NCBI GenBank assembly: GCA_965199665.1
Contig: OZ241208.1
Coordinates: forward strand, 2,232,001-2,296,000
Direction of reading: 5' to 3'
DNA length: 64,000 nt
DNA from: JAVVHH01 sp965199665
GTDB taxonomy: Bacteria > Pseudomonadota > Alphaproteobacteria > Acetobacterales > Acetobacteraceae
Under the pieces are notes generated by a model that did not search any database, was not told the origin of the DNA, and saw nothing but the letters and a program-made list of their open reading frames with translations. Below, in pieces: positions 28,428 through 37,342 of the stretch (the first letter of the stretch is position 1; each line of letters starts with the position of its first letter). The position numbers and the translations under genes were made by a program.

Positions 28428-29978
28428 TCAACGCGACGGAGTCGAAACCCGGCTCGCCGCGGCTACGCGCTCGTTCAGCCCAACTTGCGCCTGCACCAAA
28501 CCGGCAAGCGCGGTCAGTGTCGCCTTCCGCGCAGACGGCAACGCCATCGCCGGCTCGGCCGCCGTGACCGTGATCAACAATGGTAGGCTACTGGTTCCCA
28601 GTAGGCTGTCCCGTGCCTGTTTGATACGCCCAGACAACCCGCCCGGGCTCGGCTGGCCATCGACCCAACTCGCGTAGGCGGTGAGCCGGTTCGGGTCCGT
28701 GGTCTGCACCGCGGTCCACAGCCCGGCGTCGTCGGGCGCCTCGAGCGACGTGATCGTCGCGTTCTCCGCGCCAATCTCCTGTGTGATTCGCCGTCGCTCC
28801 GAGACCATCGCGCTGGCTGTCGATCGCGCCGGGAATACGTCCGCCTGGGCGTCGAACCGAATCCCATCGCACACGAAGCGGGTGACCAAGCGGTTCCCAG
28901 TGCTGCCTTGTGGCTCCGCGAGAACGGTACAAGAGCCCGAACCCACCAAAAGCCCGCGAAGATCAACGGCCGGTGCCGTAGCCCGGGCATCGATCAGGGC
29001 GGCAAAGGCCGGGCCTGCGCACAGGATCAGCACCACCAGCACCGCCCCTTGCCAAGCCTGGGCCTGCCGCCGCTCGGGCGCCACGGCCACAGGGGCCGGC
29101 GTCGCCTGCGGGCTGTCCCGGAACATCTGACCTACCGCGATCAGGAGCAGCATCACAGCCGAGAAGAACACCCAGCCGTAGACGATGTGATCCGCAGCCG
29201 CCGCCTGCGCGCTGCCCAGCACCTGGCCCAGCACCACGATGCCGAGCGCCCGGAAGCCATTGGCGATGATCGGCACGATAATAGACGCCGCGATGAAGGC
29301 GACCCGCCGTGCCGGGCTGGTGTAACTCAGCAGGGCGAAGAACACGCCGAACGCCACCGCCGCGATCAAGAAGCGTAGCCCGGCGCACGCCTCGGCCACG
29401 AAAAAGACCCCGGCCGGGGTCTCGATCGTGAATTGGTCGGAGTAGTTCGGAATGCCGAGCAGGTTGAGCCCGGTGATGCTGAACACCGCCGTGAAGTGCT
29501 GCAGCGCTGGGGTGAGGAACGCCCCAAACGGCACGAGAAAGAACAGGAACAACAGGGGCCCTGATAGCGCGATGAACGCTGTCCGCCCGATGACCGTCAG
29601 GAGCAGCAGTTCGATCCCGGCCAACGCGGCGAGTTGTCGGCCCTCCATCAAGCCAAGCCGCTCTGCGACCAGCCAAACCAGCGTGATCGGCACCGCGAGG
29701 AGCGCCCAGCCGGGCGCCGGGCGAGGCGATAGTGTCGCGATTACGTCCCTTCGTTCCCACAGCAGGTAGAGCGCCATCGGCAGGATGAGATAGCAGTGGC
29801 TATACGCCGTCGATGCATTCCAGACCTCGACGGCCGCTCTACCCTCGCGGAAAAACAACGCCCCGAGCCCAAGCAGCCCCAGGGCGATCGCCAACGGCAC
29901 CGGCGCACCGAAGAACGAACGGGGCATGACCGCGCCGGGCGGTCGCGCCAGGCCAGGCGAGGACGGTCGCGTACCCAT
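28428..29978 (-). CDS. xrtA: exosortase A with C-terminal EpsI domain
   Basis: 516 residues. Residues about 20-285 are the multi-pass exosortase core with catalytic Cys198 (EACAGLR), Arg243 (GFRALGIV) and His264 (DHIVYGW). Residues about 300-500 form the periplasmic EpsI domain fused to exosortase A (LLVGSGSCTVLAEP, later YASWVDGQPSPGG). By family knowledge it cleaves and re-anchors PEP-CTERM proteins in the inner membrane in step with exopolysaccharide production. It is the last gene of the leftward six-gene operon. No PEP-CTERM substrate gene was found in the window. Confidence 0.93.
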   Translation of the reverse strand: MGTRPSSPGLARPPGAVMPRSFFGAPVPLAIALGLLGLGALFFREGRAAVEVWNASTAYSHCYLILPMALYLLWERRDVIATLSPRPAPGWALLAVPITLVWLVAERLGLMEGRQLAALAGIELLLLTVIGRTAFIALSGPLLFLFFLVPFGAFLTPALQHFTAVFSITGLNLLGIPNYSDQFTIETPAGVFFVAEACAGLRFLIAAVAFGVFFALLSYTSPARRVAFIAASIIVPIIANGFRALGIVVLGQVLGSAQAAAADHIVYGWVFFSAVMLLLIAVGQMFRDSPQATPAPVAVAPERRQAQAWQGAVLVVLILCAGPAFAALIDARATAPAVDLRGLLVGSGSCTVLAEPQGSTGNRLVTRFVCDGIRFDAQADVFPARSTASAMVSERRRITQEIGAENATITSLEAPDDAGLWTAVQTTDPNRLTAYASWVDGQPSPGGLSGRIKQARDSLLGTSSLPLLITVTAAEPAMALPSARKATLTALAGLVQAQVGLNERVAAASRVSTPSR

Positions 29979-29982
29979 CCGC

Positions 29983-31029
29983 CTAGCCGACGCCCCGTAC
30001 GATCATCGGCCCGACTACGTTGGCAACCGGAAGGGGCAGGCGCTTCCAAGCGGCGATGAACATCCGGTATTTCGGATTGAGCGGGTTATGATCCGGGATC
30101 GACGCGCCGTCTCGCAGCATGAACCGATGGAACAAAGGCTGCGGCACGAAGCCCCAGTTCTTCTTGAATGAGAACGCCCCGGTGCCGGCCTTGCTGCGCC
30201 CGAAATCGAACTTGTTGCACCCCTTCGCAACCGCTCGCCGCATGACCTCCCAATACATGAAGTCGCTGCCACCGACGGTACGCGCGATCGACAGCCCACC
30301 GCCATAATACGGAAGCACCTCGCCACGGTGATAGAAGTTCAGCACGGATGCGACCGCCGCCTCACCGTCAAAGACAGTCACGACGTCCATGTTCGCTGAG
30401 AACACGTCACGCAGGAGCCGGAAATACGAGCGCCCGAACACGGGCGTGCCGAGGTTGCGCACACTGTGGGCGTAGATGGCATGCAGTCGATCGACGTCCT
30501 GATCGGACACCGATGTCATGCCCCGATCGATGCTCTTCCGCACCACCGCCCGTTGCTTGCGCGGGATCGCCTTCAGGTTCTCGGCGTCATCGGTCGCGAG
30601 CTCCTTACGGAACGTGACGTAAAGGTCGTCCTTCCGCTGCCAGGGCCCGTCCTCAAATGTCCCGGACGGCGCCTCCCGAAAGCGGTACTCAACGGCAGTC
30701 GCCCCGCTCTGGGCCAGCTTCTCACGCGCGTACTCGTTGAGCGCCGACAGGCTTTCTTCGTCGCTGCAGAGCGGGCCACCATAGACGCAGAATGGAGCCG
30801 AGATCAGCGTATTGCCGAACAGGGCCGTCTTGACCTGAACCAGCGGCAAGATGCCGGTAATGGCGCCATCGCGCTCGGTATATGCATACAGGGCTGTGTG
30901 GCGGAACGCTTTGGCCAGCACACCCGCCCATGCGGCGTGGTGGAAGAATGTACCCTGCTGGTGGCCCTCGACGAAACGGTCCCAAGCAGCATGAGCCGCT
31001 TCGGTCAGCGGGCGAACGGTAACGGCCAT
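29983..31029 (-). CDS. FemAB-family PEP-CTERM system-associated protein
   Basis: 348 residues with a double GNAT-like fold (peptidyltransferase FemAB/GNAT). Typical stretches are GTFFHHAAWAGVLAKAF, the YRFREAPSGTFEDGPWQ region, LPYYGGGLSIARTVGGSDF and KFDFGRSKAGTGAFSFKKNW. This exact gene co-occurs with exosortase A; its target is unknown, possibly the polymer or a peptidyl group. The ATG at 31029 starts seven bases after the deacetylase stop; the upstream in-frame extension lies inside that gene. Confidence 0.9.
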   Translation of the reverse strand: MAVTVRPLTEAAHAAWDRFVEGHQQGTFFHHAAWAGVLAKAFRHTALYAYTERDGAITGILPLVQVKTALFGNTLISAPFCVYGGPLCSDEESLSALNEYAREKLAQSGATAVEYRFREAPSGTFEDGPWQRKDDLYVTFRKELATDDAENLKAIPRKQRAVVRKSIDRGMTSVSDQDVDRLHAIYAHSVRNLGTPVFGRSYFRLLRDVFSANMDVVTVFDGEAAVASVLNFYHRGEVLPYYGGGLSIARTVGGSDFMYWEVMRRAVAKGCNKFDFGRSKAGTGAFSFKKNWGFVPQPLFHRFMLRDGASIPDHNPLNPKYRMFIAAWKRLPLPVANVVGPMIVRGVG

Positions 31030-31036
31030 GGCTAGC

Positions 31037-31903
31037 CTACGCGCCGACTGCAGCGAGGTCGGCCGCGAACACCTGATCGACCCGGCCCCACCGGAAATCT
31101 GACAGAAGTCGGCCGAGCCGCACCGGCATCTTGCCGATATTGACGTAATGACGGAATTTCGCAAGCCGACTCGCCTCCTGGATGCGCGGCTGCTCGGCAT
31201 CGATCTCCCATGGATGGAAGTAGAAGATACCCGCTCGCTTCTCGGCCCGACCGAAACGGGCCAGTGCCGAACGATACAGCCAATAAGGCATCAGCCGGAA
31301 ATACCCGCCCCCCGCAATCGGAATGGACCGCCCACCCAAGTCCAATGTCGTGAGTGGCAATTCGACCAACGCGCCACCCGCGGTCCGGTAGGGCACCCTT
31401 GAGGTCCCCGGTGCGCCATAAAGATCATGCTTCACCGGATAGACGCTGGAGCTGTAACGATGGCCGGTTTCGGCGAGAACATCGAACGCCCACGGGTTGC
31501 GCGGACCGATGGAAAAGGTCGGTGCGCGATAACCCCGGACTTCGACACCGCCGACATCTTCGAGCAGGCTTTTAGCCTTGAAAACGTCGGACTTGAATTC
31601 AGCCGGCGAGAGCGAATGCACCAGTTGGTGACCGTGACCGTGACTGGCCAGCTCGTGACCGCCCGCAACGATGTCACGCACGAGTTGAGGGAAGCGCTCC
31701 GCTACCCAGCCGAGCGTGAAGAATGTCCCGCGCACCCCGGCGGTCCCGAACTGCTCCAGGATCTGGTAGGTGTTCCGCTCGACGCGGCTCGGATACGACG
31801 CCCAATCGTCGGGTCGGATGGCGCCGGCAAACGCCTGAACCTGGAAGTAGTCCTCCACATCCACGGTCATTGCATTCCGCGGCGCGTCCAGAGGCGCCTT
31901 CAC
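31037..31903 (-). CDS. XrtA-associated polysaccharide deacetylase (DUF3473 type)
   Basis: 288 residues. The NodB-type fold shows the metal and base Asp pair in TVDVEDYFQV and the metal His pair in ASHGHGHQLVHSL. A DUF3473 C-terminal part includes GGGYFRLMPYWLYRSAL and the FYFHPWEID motif. It should remove N-acetyl groups from the exopolysaccharide. It overlaps the ATPase stop by 4 bp. Confidence 0.93.
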   Translation of the reverse strand: MKAPLDAPRNAMTVDVEDYFQVQAFAGAIRPDDWASYPSRVERNTYQILEQFGTAGVRGTFFTLGWVAERFPQLVRDIVAGGHELASHGHGHQLVHSLSPAEFKSDVFKAKSLLEDVGGVEVRGYRAPTFSIGPRNPWAFDVLAETGHRYSSSVYPVKHDLYGAPGTSRVPYRTAGGALVELPLTTLDLGGRSIPIAGGGYFRLMPYWLYRSALARFGRAEKRAGIFYFHPWEIDAEQPRIQEASRLAKFRHYVNIGKMPVRLGRLLSDFRWGRVDQVFAADLAAVGA

Positions 31904-32904
31904 TGGACGCCGAGCATCTGCGTGAGTTTGCGGAAAACCTGCTCGCGCCGCGCCATCTGCTGTTCGAGCGCTTCAACTCGGTTCAGCAGGTCGGCGCTCA
32001 TGGCATTGAGCTGCGGGTCCGAGATGCGCGAAGGTTGGCTGCTCGATCCCGTCGGCATCTCCGGCCCTGTCGCCCAGTCTGCCTGCGAGCCTTCCAAATC
32101 GTGCGCCAATTCTCCCGCCGTATTATCGATGACGGCACGAGTGATCTGATGCGTCTCCTCGAGCACACCATAGAGAAGCACACGGGAGCACAACCGATTG
32201 ATCCGGCGCGGGATGCCACCCGTTTGTGCGTAAACCGCAGCAAACGCGTCATCCTCCCAGTGCGGATCGTCGGCCCAACCAACCGCATGAAGACGATGCT
32301 CGATGTAAGCTCGCGTTTCGTCTTCGCTCAGCGGCCCCAGATGGTAGGACGTCAACACGCGTTGACGAAGCTGGTCCAGATTGGGACTGGCTAACATACG
32401 CCTGAACTGCGGCTGTCCAAGCAAGATGGTCTGCATGGAAGTATGGCCGTCCACGGTTATGTTGGACAGCATCCTCAGTTCCTCGAGCGCAGCGAGCGAG
32501 AGGTTCTGCGCCTCGTCGACGATCAGCAGGCATCGACGGCCGGCGAGCAGATGCTCGGTCAGCACACCATCGAAACGCTGTAGCAACGCGGCTTTCCCGG
32601 CATTCTGGTCGACCAAGCCAAACCCGGCCATTGCCAGTCGGAACAGATCCTCTTCCGAAACCTGTGTCGTGTTGACCCGGGCGATCGTGTAGGCGTCAGG
32701 ATCCATCTGCGATCGCAGCCATTCGACCAACGTCGTTTTACCAGCGCCGACCTCGCCAGTGATGATGATGAAACCCTCGCCTTGTGCGAGTCCGTAGTTC
32801 AAATGGGCGATGGCTTTGCTATGACCGCGACTTCCAAAGAAGAAACGGCTATCCGGCGTGAGCTGGAACGGCATACCGGAAAGATTGTAGAAGTTCTCAT
32901 ACAT
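31900..32904 (-). CDS. XrtA/PEP-CTERM system-associated ATPase (ExeA-like)
   Basis: 334 residues of AAA+ type. YENFYNLSGMPFQLTPDSRF is the ExeA-family opening, then Walker A GEVGAGKTTLVEWL, Walker B LLIVDEAQNLSLAALEELRM and sensor TSYHLGPLSEDETRAYIEHR; the end is a coiled coil (LLNRVEALEQQMARREQV). The family is a fixed neighbour of exosortase A and probably drives assembly of the export machinery. Gap to the outer-membrane protein gene: 8 bp. Confidence 0.92.
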   Translation of the reverse strand: MYENFYNLSGMPFQLTPDSRFFFGSRGHSKAIAHLNYGLAQGEGFIIITGEVGAGKTTLVEWLRSQMDPDAYTIARVNTTQVSEEDLFRLAMAGFGLVDQNAGKAALLQRFDGVLTEHLLAGRRCLLIVDEAQNLSLAALEELRMLSNITVDGHTSMQTILLGQPQFRRMLASPNLDQLRQRVLTSYHLGPLSEDETRAYIEHRLHAVGWADDPHWEDDAFAAVYAQTGGIPRRINRLCSRVLLYGVLEETHQITRAVIDNTAGELAHDLEGSQADWATGPEMPTGSSSQPSRISDPQLNAMSADLLNRVEALEQQMARREQVFRKLTQMLGVQ

Positions 32905-32912
32905 CGTCGTGC

Positions 32913-34628
32913 TCAGAAGCTCTTTCGAAGACCGACAAGGATCGTATTCTGCGACGCACTACCACCGAAAGCCGCCGGTAGGTTACTCGCCGCAGAACCG
33001 AACCGTTCCGAGTGACTGTAGGTCACGCTGCCGGATAGCGTGTCCGTGAAGACGTGATTGACGCTGGTGTATAGCTGCGCAGTGTCTTGCGACGACCCGG
33101 GCGCACCGAAATACACCCCGTTATCGTTGATTGCGTAGGAGATCCCGGTCTGCAAGCTCGTGCTTGGATTGAGCTCGTGCTGCCAGTTCGCCGAAACGTA
33201 ACTGGAAGAGGTGTTGGTCCCACTCACAGTGTTGAAGCCCAACACGCTGGTTGAGCCGCCAAGCTGCTCGAACTCGGTATTGCCGCCGGTCACAGTGATG
33301 GCGTCCCGATCCAGCAGCAATGCCCCACCGACCGTCAGACTTTTGACACGGGACAGCGGGTATTGGCTGGCCAGATAGGTGTTTGTCAGCGTCGGGCCAC
33401 CGGTCAGGTTGCTGATCAACCCTCCCCCGAGACCGACGCTGGTCGCACCGAGAAGTCCCTGCCGAAGACCCAACCCGGTCTGAATGTCGACCGTATAGCT
33501 GCCAAAAATGCGGGTTCGCGCGGTTGGTGAATATGTGCCGTTGGCCAGCACGGTATTGATACCCGACACCTGACCATATTGCACGGTGATCGAGCTGGTG
33601 TCGTTCGGCGTGAGCGTGACGCCAACCGTCCAGGTTGGCTGGTCCAAGCGGTAATTGCTCCGCGGGTAGTCGTATTTCTGGTATCCGACGGTCCCGAATA
33701 CGGTCAACCAGCGATAGACGGCGTATGATAGCCGGTCCACGATGGACGAGGTGGAGGCACCCTGGTAGTAGAAGCTACCCGCATACTGACTTGCAGTGGC
33801 TGAAATGCTGTTCTGGATTCGACCGAGGTTCTCGCCCGTGGTGAAGGACGCGTATTCGGTATTGGTCTGCAGGTTACCCGTACTACCGAAGCCGGCAGTC
33901 TGCCCAGCATTCGGCGCGAGGAAGAGATTGTTGAACCGGTTGTCGCCGTCTTGGAAGGTCTGCGAGTAGGTGTAGCCGACGGTTGCAGTCCCAAAGCCGC
34001 CGATAGTGCGCTGAAGATACGGCGAGATGCTGAAGCTCGTGGTTTGAACGGCCTCGCTCTGGCTGAGAAAGGAGTTGGAGACCAGCGACGTATTTCCGAA
34101 CCGAGAACTGACGTCGCTGATCCCGCGGACGCTAACAAATAACAAATCAGGCACGAGCACGGCATCCGCTGACCCGTTAAACGTCTGGGCAAGCAACGTT
34201 TGGCTGGACGTACTTGGGTACAGCGCCAAACGCGGACTGTAGTTGAGGTTTACGTTCAGCCGCGATGTTGTCCCGCTCAAACTGAGATCAGGCGCCAACA
34301 GGATCAGCGGCTGCCATCCATTATTGATGACGCCCCCCGGACTATCGGTTGCACCGACTTCTACATCGACCGAACCGCTGAATGTCCACGGCCTCACCGT
34401 CACCGCAGACGGACCGGACACGATCGAGCTAACCGCGTCTCTGACGGCGTTGCCGCTGAGCGCGCCGGTTGTGTCGGTAGCGCCGCCGGCAGCGAGTTGC
34501 GCCATAGCACAGTGCGTCGTCACGGCAACGCCCACAACAGCGAAACCAAATCCACGCCCGACGCGCCGCACCCCCAAATGGTGCGCGGACGAAGGCCAGG
34601 TGTCCTTACTTGCTACACCAGTCGTCAT
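32913..34628 (-). CDS. PEP-CTERM system-associated outer-membrane protein (TIGR03016 type)
   Basis: 571 residues from the ATG at 34628. A signal region (hydrophobic core FGFAVVGVAVTTHCAMA) is followed by dense amphipathic beta strands typical of a large barrel, ending in LRKSF with the terminal Phe that marks outer-membrane barrels. The family is always near exosortase A and probably forms the export pore or its partner. It starts one base after the stop of the tyrosine-kinase gene. Confidence 0.9.
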   Translation of the reverse strand: MTTGVASKDTWPSSAHHLGVRRVGRGFGFAVVGVAVTTHCAMAQLAAGGATDTTGALSGNAVRDAVSSIVSGPSAVTVRPWTFSGSVDVEVGATDSPGGVINNGWQPLILLAPDLSLSGTTSRLNVNLNYSPRLALYPSTSSQTLLAQTFNGSADAVLVPDLLFVSVRGISDVSSRFGNTSLVSNSFLSQSEAVQTTSFSISPYLQRTIGGFGTATVGYTYSQTFQDGDNRFNNLFLAPNAGQTAGFGSTGNLQTNTEYASFTTGENLGRIQNSISATASQYAGSFYYQGASTSSIVDRLSYAVYRWLTVFGTVGYQKYDYPRSNYRLDQPTWTVGVTLTPNDTSSITVQYGQVSGINTVLANGTYSPTARTRIFGSYTVDIQTGLGLRQGLLGATSVGLGGGLISNLTGGPTLTNTYLASQYPLSRVKSLTVGGALLLDRDAITVTGGNTEFEQLGGSTSVLGFNTVSGTNTSSSYVSANWQHELNPSTSLQTGISYAINDNGVYFGAPGSSQDTAQLYTSVNHVFTDTLSGSVTYSHSERFGSAASNLPAAFGGSASQNTILVGLRKSF

Positions 34629-34629
34629 A

Positions 34630-35664
34630 CTAGGTGTATGACCCGAAGTAGTCGTACGTGCCAAATGTGTGACTAGAATTCATCCGGACCTTGTTCAAGA
34701 GCATCGTGATGGCCGGACAAACACTGACCATCTCGATCGCCGCTTCGACCTCACTGCGCTGAGTGCGCTCCGCCTCTACCACCACCAGTACCTGCCCTAC
34801 CACCGGCGACAATGTATGAGGGTCGCTGGTGGACAGGCAGGGTGGCGCGTCGAGGAGTATCAAGCTCTGCGGGAATCGCTCTGCCAAACGTCTTACCGGC
34901 GGCGTCAAACGACGCTCTTCCCAGCCGGAACCATCGCCCTCCTCCCGCACCACAGAGCGCGAACCAAGAGCCAGAAATGAGAGGTTTGGTATGTCGCTCG
35001 GAATGATCAGTTGGTCGGGCGACAGGGTAGGATCGGCGATCATGTCCAGGAAGCCCCTGCGGTCCGACAGGCCAAGTAGATCGCTTAAAGAATTGTTTTT
35101 GCTGTCCACGTCGACGATCAGCACGCTCTCGCCGGCATTCTGAGCGATGCTGCCGCCGAGGTTCAGCGTCGTGAAGCTCTTGCCCTCGCCGGGTCGCGCA
35201 CTCGTCACCATGACGACGTTCGAAGAAGCCTGCGAACCCGGCGGCTCCGCCTCGCTCTGACCATCATGCAGCGCTTGCAACAACCGCCCGATTACGATGC
35301 GATACTCCTCGGTGGTTCGCGTGCGGTTCAGCCGAGCGACCATCAACCCGGCCTGCTCAAGCGCCTGAAGCGAAACCTGCGGAAGCGTTGCGTCCTTCGG
35401 CAGTTGTGCGACTGAACGAATTCCCCCGGCCAATGCTCGTCCGTCACCGACCGTCGGAAATTTTGCACCCCGACCAGGGCCAGTCCCACTCCGCGGCGGC
35501 GGCGGATTCAGCAAACGAGGGTTGGGGATCGGTCCTTCCCCGTCCACCGAAGATGCACTGCCGACGTGACGCGGCGCCTGAAGTGGGCCCGACGCATTCG
35601 CCGTCCGCAAAAGAGCCGCCGCTCGTTCGATGAGATGTTCAGACCGATCGGACATACGCGCCAT
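34630..35664 (-). CDS. XrtA-associated tyrosine autokinase (CpsD/BY-kinase)
   Basis: 344 residues. A long Pro-rich N-terminal region precedes the BY-kinase core: Walker A TSARPGEGKSFTTLNLG (about residues 154-170), Walker A' VLIVDVDSK and a Walker B-like LILLDAPP. The C-terminus ends in a Tyr cluster (TYDYFGSY). It regulates polymerisation and chain length in Wzy-type systems by autophosphorylation. It is the first gene of the leftward operon. The usual chain-length (Wzz-type) partner normally upstream is not there. A second in-frame ATG lies at 35655. Confidence 0.92.
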   Translation of the reverse strand: MARMSDRSEHLIERAAALLRTANASGPLQAPRHVGSASSVDGEGPIPNPRLLNPPPPRSGTGPGRGAKFPTVGDGRALAGGIRSVAQLPKDATLPQVSLQALEQAGLMVARLNRTRTTEEYRIVIGRLLQALHDGQSEAEPPGSQASSNVVMVTSARPGEGKSFTTLNLGGSIAQNAGESVLIVDVDSKNNSLSDLLGLSDRRGFLDMIADPTLSPDQLIIPSDIPNLSFLALGSRSVVREEGDGSGWEERRLTPPVRRLAERFPQSLILLDAPPCLSTSDPHTLSPVVGQVLVVVEAERTQRSEVEAAIEMVSVCPAITMLLNKVRMNSSHTFGTYDYFGSYT

Positions 35665-35711
35665 CTGTGCAAGGGTTCAGGTTACGAGACGGCACATGGA
35701 TGCCAGGCCGC

Positions 35712-35727
35712 AGCACATTGCGGGCCC
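35712..35727 (-). promoter_or_regulatory. sigma54-like promoter for the XrtA kinase operon
   Basis: Minus strand reads GGGCCCG-CAAT-GTGCT against the sigma54 consensus TGGCACG-N4-TTGCW: nine of twelve fixed bases, with GG and GC exactly ten bases apart. Transcription would begin near 35701, about 37 bases before the first kinase ATG. The activator PrsR is encoded in the divergent operon. Confidence 0.5.
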
Positions 35728-35770
35728 GCTCCCCTTCCATCCCTTCTGCATAGGTCGTACGGAACATCGT

Positions 35771-35912
35771 CCTTGAGGAATGTGCAAGAAAGCCTAGCCG
35801 GTCTGTTGGAAGCCGTCGAGAGCTAGCCACGGCGGCCGCCCGGCGACATCCATTGCATCGTGATCGTGTCATTTTCGAGCCGCACACTTCGTGGTATGCC
35901 TTGAGGAACGTG
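35771..35912. repeat. 14-bp direct repeat, candidate activator sites
   Basis: CCTTGAGGAATGTG (35771-35784) and CCTTGAGGAACGTG (35899-35912) differ at one base and are 128 bp apart. They lie about 70-85 and 50-60 bases upstream of the two predicted sigma54 start points, one per promoter, where an enhancer-binding protein such as PrsR would bind. Confidence 0.5.
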
Positions 35913-35934
35913 GTTTCGCCACATTACACGGTCA

Positions 35935-35950
35935 TGGTTAACACTTCGCT
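35935..35950 (+). promoter_or_regulatory. sigma54-like promoter for the sugar transferase/PrsKRT operon
   Basis: TGGTTAA-CACT-TCGCT keeps TGG and GCT with GG and GC ten bases apart, but matches only seven of twelve consensus bases. It would give a leader of about 48 bases to the ATG at 36009. The same stretch also reads TTAA-N7-CTTA, a weak CtrA-like pattern, so the identity is open. Confidence 0.35.
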
Positions 35951-36008
35951 TAGAACATCGCGGTAGGGTCGCCTCGACGCTCCTTCATCCCAGAGTTGGA
36001 ATTCCCCA

Positions 36009-37340
36009 ATGAGAGTGCGGTTTCTCGCGCGGTATCTAGCACCAGAAATGGTCGCGCTCAGCGTGGCCGAGATGTTGCTAACCTTCTTTCTGACACTGGT
36101 CTTGCTGACTCCGACGGCCGGGAGCTTCCGCCTTTCGTTCGTGCACCCAGCCCTGATTTGCGCACTGACCGTGGGCCTCGTCGCTTTCGTCATCGGGCTC
36201 TACCGACCGGAGATGTTCTCCCGGGCGAAGAACCTTGTGTTCAATACGCTCCTGAGCGCCATTCTCTCCTTCCCAGCCGTGTGGATCGTGACAAAAGCAC
36301 TGCAGTTGGGAAGCTACTGGCCAGTCGGCTACGACTCACTCCGGCCTCTCAAGATCGTGGCGATCTGGACGAGCAGCGTGGTCTGTATCCGACTGCTTTT
36401 CCTTTTTGCCGCGCGCTGCAATGTCTTCCTCCATCGCGTTGCTCTCGTCGGGCCCAATGACCCTACCTCCACCTTTCTCGCGTCCAGGCCGACCCGCAAG
36501 GGATTTCTCGAAGTCTTCACGATACGTCCGGATGTCGCGTCCGCCTCGGAACTAAAATCCCGCGGGGTAAGGACCCTGATCCTGAATGGCCATGATGATG
36601 AGCGGCAGTCGCCTGCTCTAGCGGCCGAATACCGTCGCTGCGGCATTGCCCTGCTTTCCCAAGCCGAATTCTCTGAGCGCCATCTGCGCAGAATCGATGT
36701 CGCGACCGTAGACGACACGTGGGTTGAGTCCTTGGCTGGTAGCCAAGGCCACCGGATGGCCCGGTTTTTCACGCGCGCCTTCGATATTGCGCTCAGCCTC
36801 ACGCTGGTCCTGATCACGCTCCCCCTAATGGCGGCGCTTGCCGTCTTGGTTCGCCTAGATAGCCCGGGTCCCGTCCTGTACCGCCAAGAGCGTCTTGGTC
36901 TCCGGAGCAAGCCGTTCGTCGTGCTCAAATTCCGTAGCATGAGGGCCAACGCCGAAGCACTCGGTCCAAAGTGGGCCCAGCAAAAGGATCCGCGCGTCAC
37001 TCGGCTTGGTGCCCTGATGCGAAAGACCCGGATGGACGAATTGCCGCAGTTGGCCAACATTCTCCGCGGCGAAATGAGCTTCATCGGCCCTCGGCCGGAA
37101 CGGCCACATTTTGTGGAGCAACTTCGCCTTGTGATCCCCTACTACGAGCAACGGGCGCTCGTTAAACCCGGCCTGACTGGTTGGGCACAGGTGAATTATC
37201 CCTATGGTGCCTCGGTCGAAGATGCACGAGCCAAGCTGTCGTATGATCTGTACTACGTTAAAAATCGGAGCTTCTTCCTCGACGTGCTGATCCTACTATC
37301 CACTGTGCGAGTCATCCTGTTTCAGGAAGGCGCCCGGTAG
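36009..37340 (+). CDS. initiating sugar transferase, TIGR03013/TIGR03025 type
   Basis: 443 residues. Four N-terminal membrane segments (EMLLTFFLTLVLL onward) and a CoA-binding-like middle precede the bacterial sugar transferase domain: FDIALSLTLVLITLPLMAAL helix, YRQERLGLRSKPFVVLKFRS, TRMDELPQLANILRGEMSFI and GPRPERP. It places the first sugar-phosphate on undecaprenyl phosphate. The PEP-CTERM-type partner genes immediately downstream fit the TIGR03013 subgroup. It is the first gene of the rightward operon. Confidence 0.93.
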   Translation: MRVRFLARYLAPEMVALSVAEMLLTFFLTLVLLTPTAGSFRLSFVHPALICALTVGLVAFVIGLYRPEMFSRAKNLVFNTLLSAILSFPAVWIVTKALQLGSYWPVGYDSLRPLKIVAIWTSSVVCIRLLFLFAARCNVFLHRVALVGPNDPTSTFLASRPTRKGFLEVFTIRPDVASASELKSRGVRTLILNGHDDERQSPALAAEYRRCGIALLSQAEFSERHLRRIDVATVDDTWVESLAGSQGHRMARFFTRAFDIALSLTLVLITLPLMAALAVLVRLDSPGPVLYRQERLGLRSKPFVVLKFRSMRANAEALGPKWAQQKDPRVTRLGALMRKTRMDELPQLANILRGEMSFIGPRPERPHFVEQLRLVIPYYEQRALVKPGLTGWAQVNYPYGASVEDARAKLSYDLYYVKNRSFFLDVLILLSTVRVILFQEGAR

Positions 37341-37342
37341 AG

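Larger units (their letters stand above)
35665..36008. other. divergent control region of the exosortase locus (344 bp, no gene)
   Basis: Separates the leftward kinase operon from the rightward sugar-transferase operon. It holds one sigma54-like site facing each way (35712-35727 and 35935-35950) and a 14-bp direct repeat between them (35771-35784, 35899-35912). No open frame here has family-like content. The region is A/T-richer toward its right end. Confidence 0.6.

Noticed and set aside
35685..35705. A second sigma54-like word (TGGCATCCATGTGC, minus strand) before the kinase gene
   Set aside because: GG and GC are nine, not ten, bases apart; sigma54 does not tolerate this spacing.
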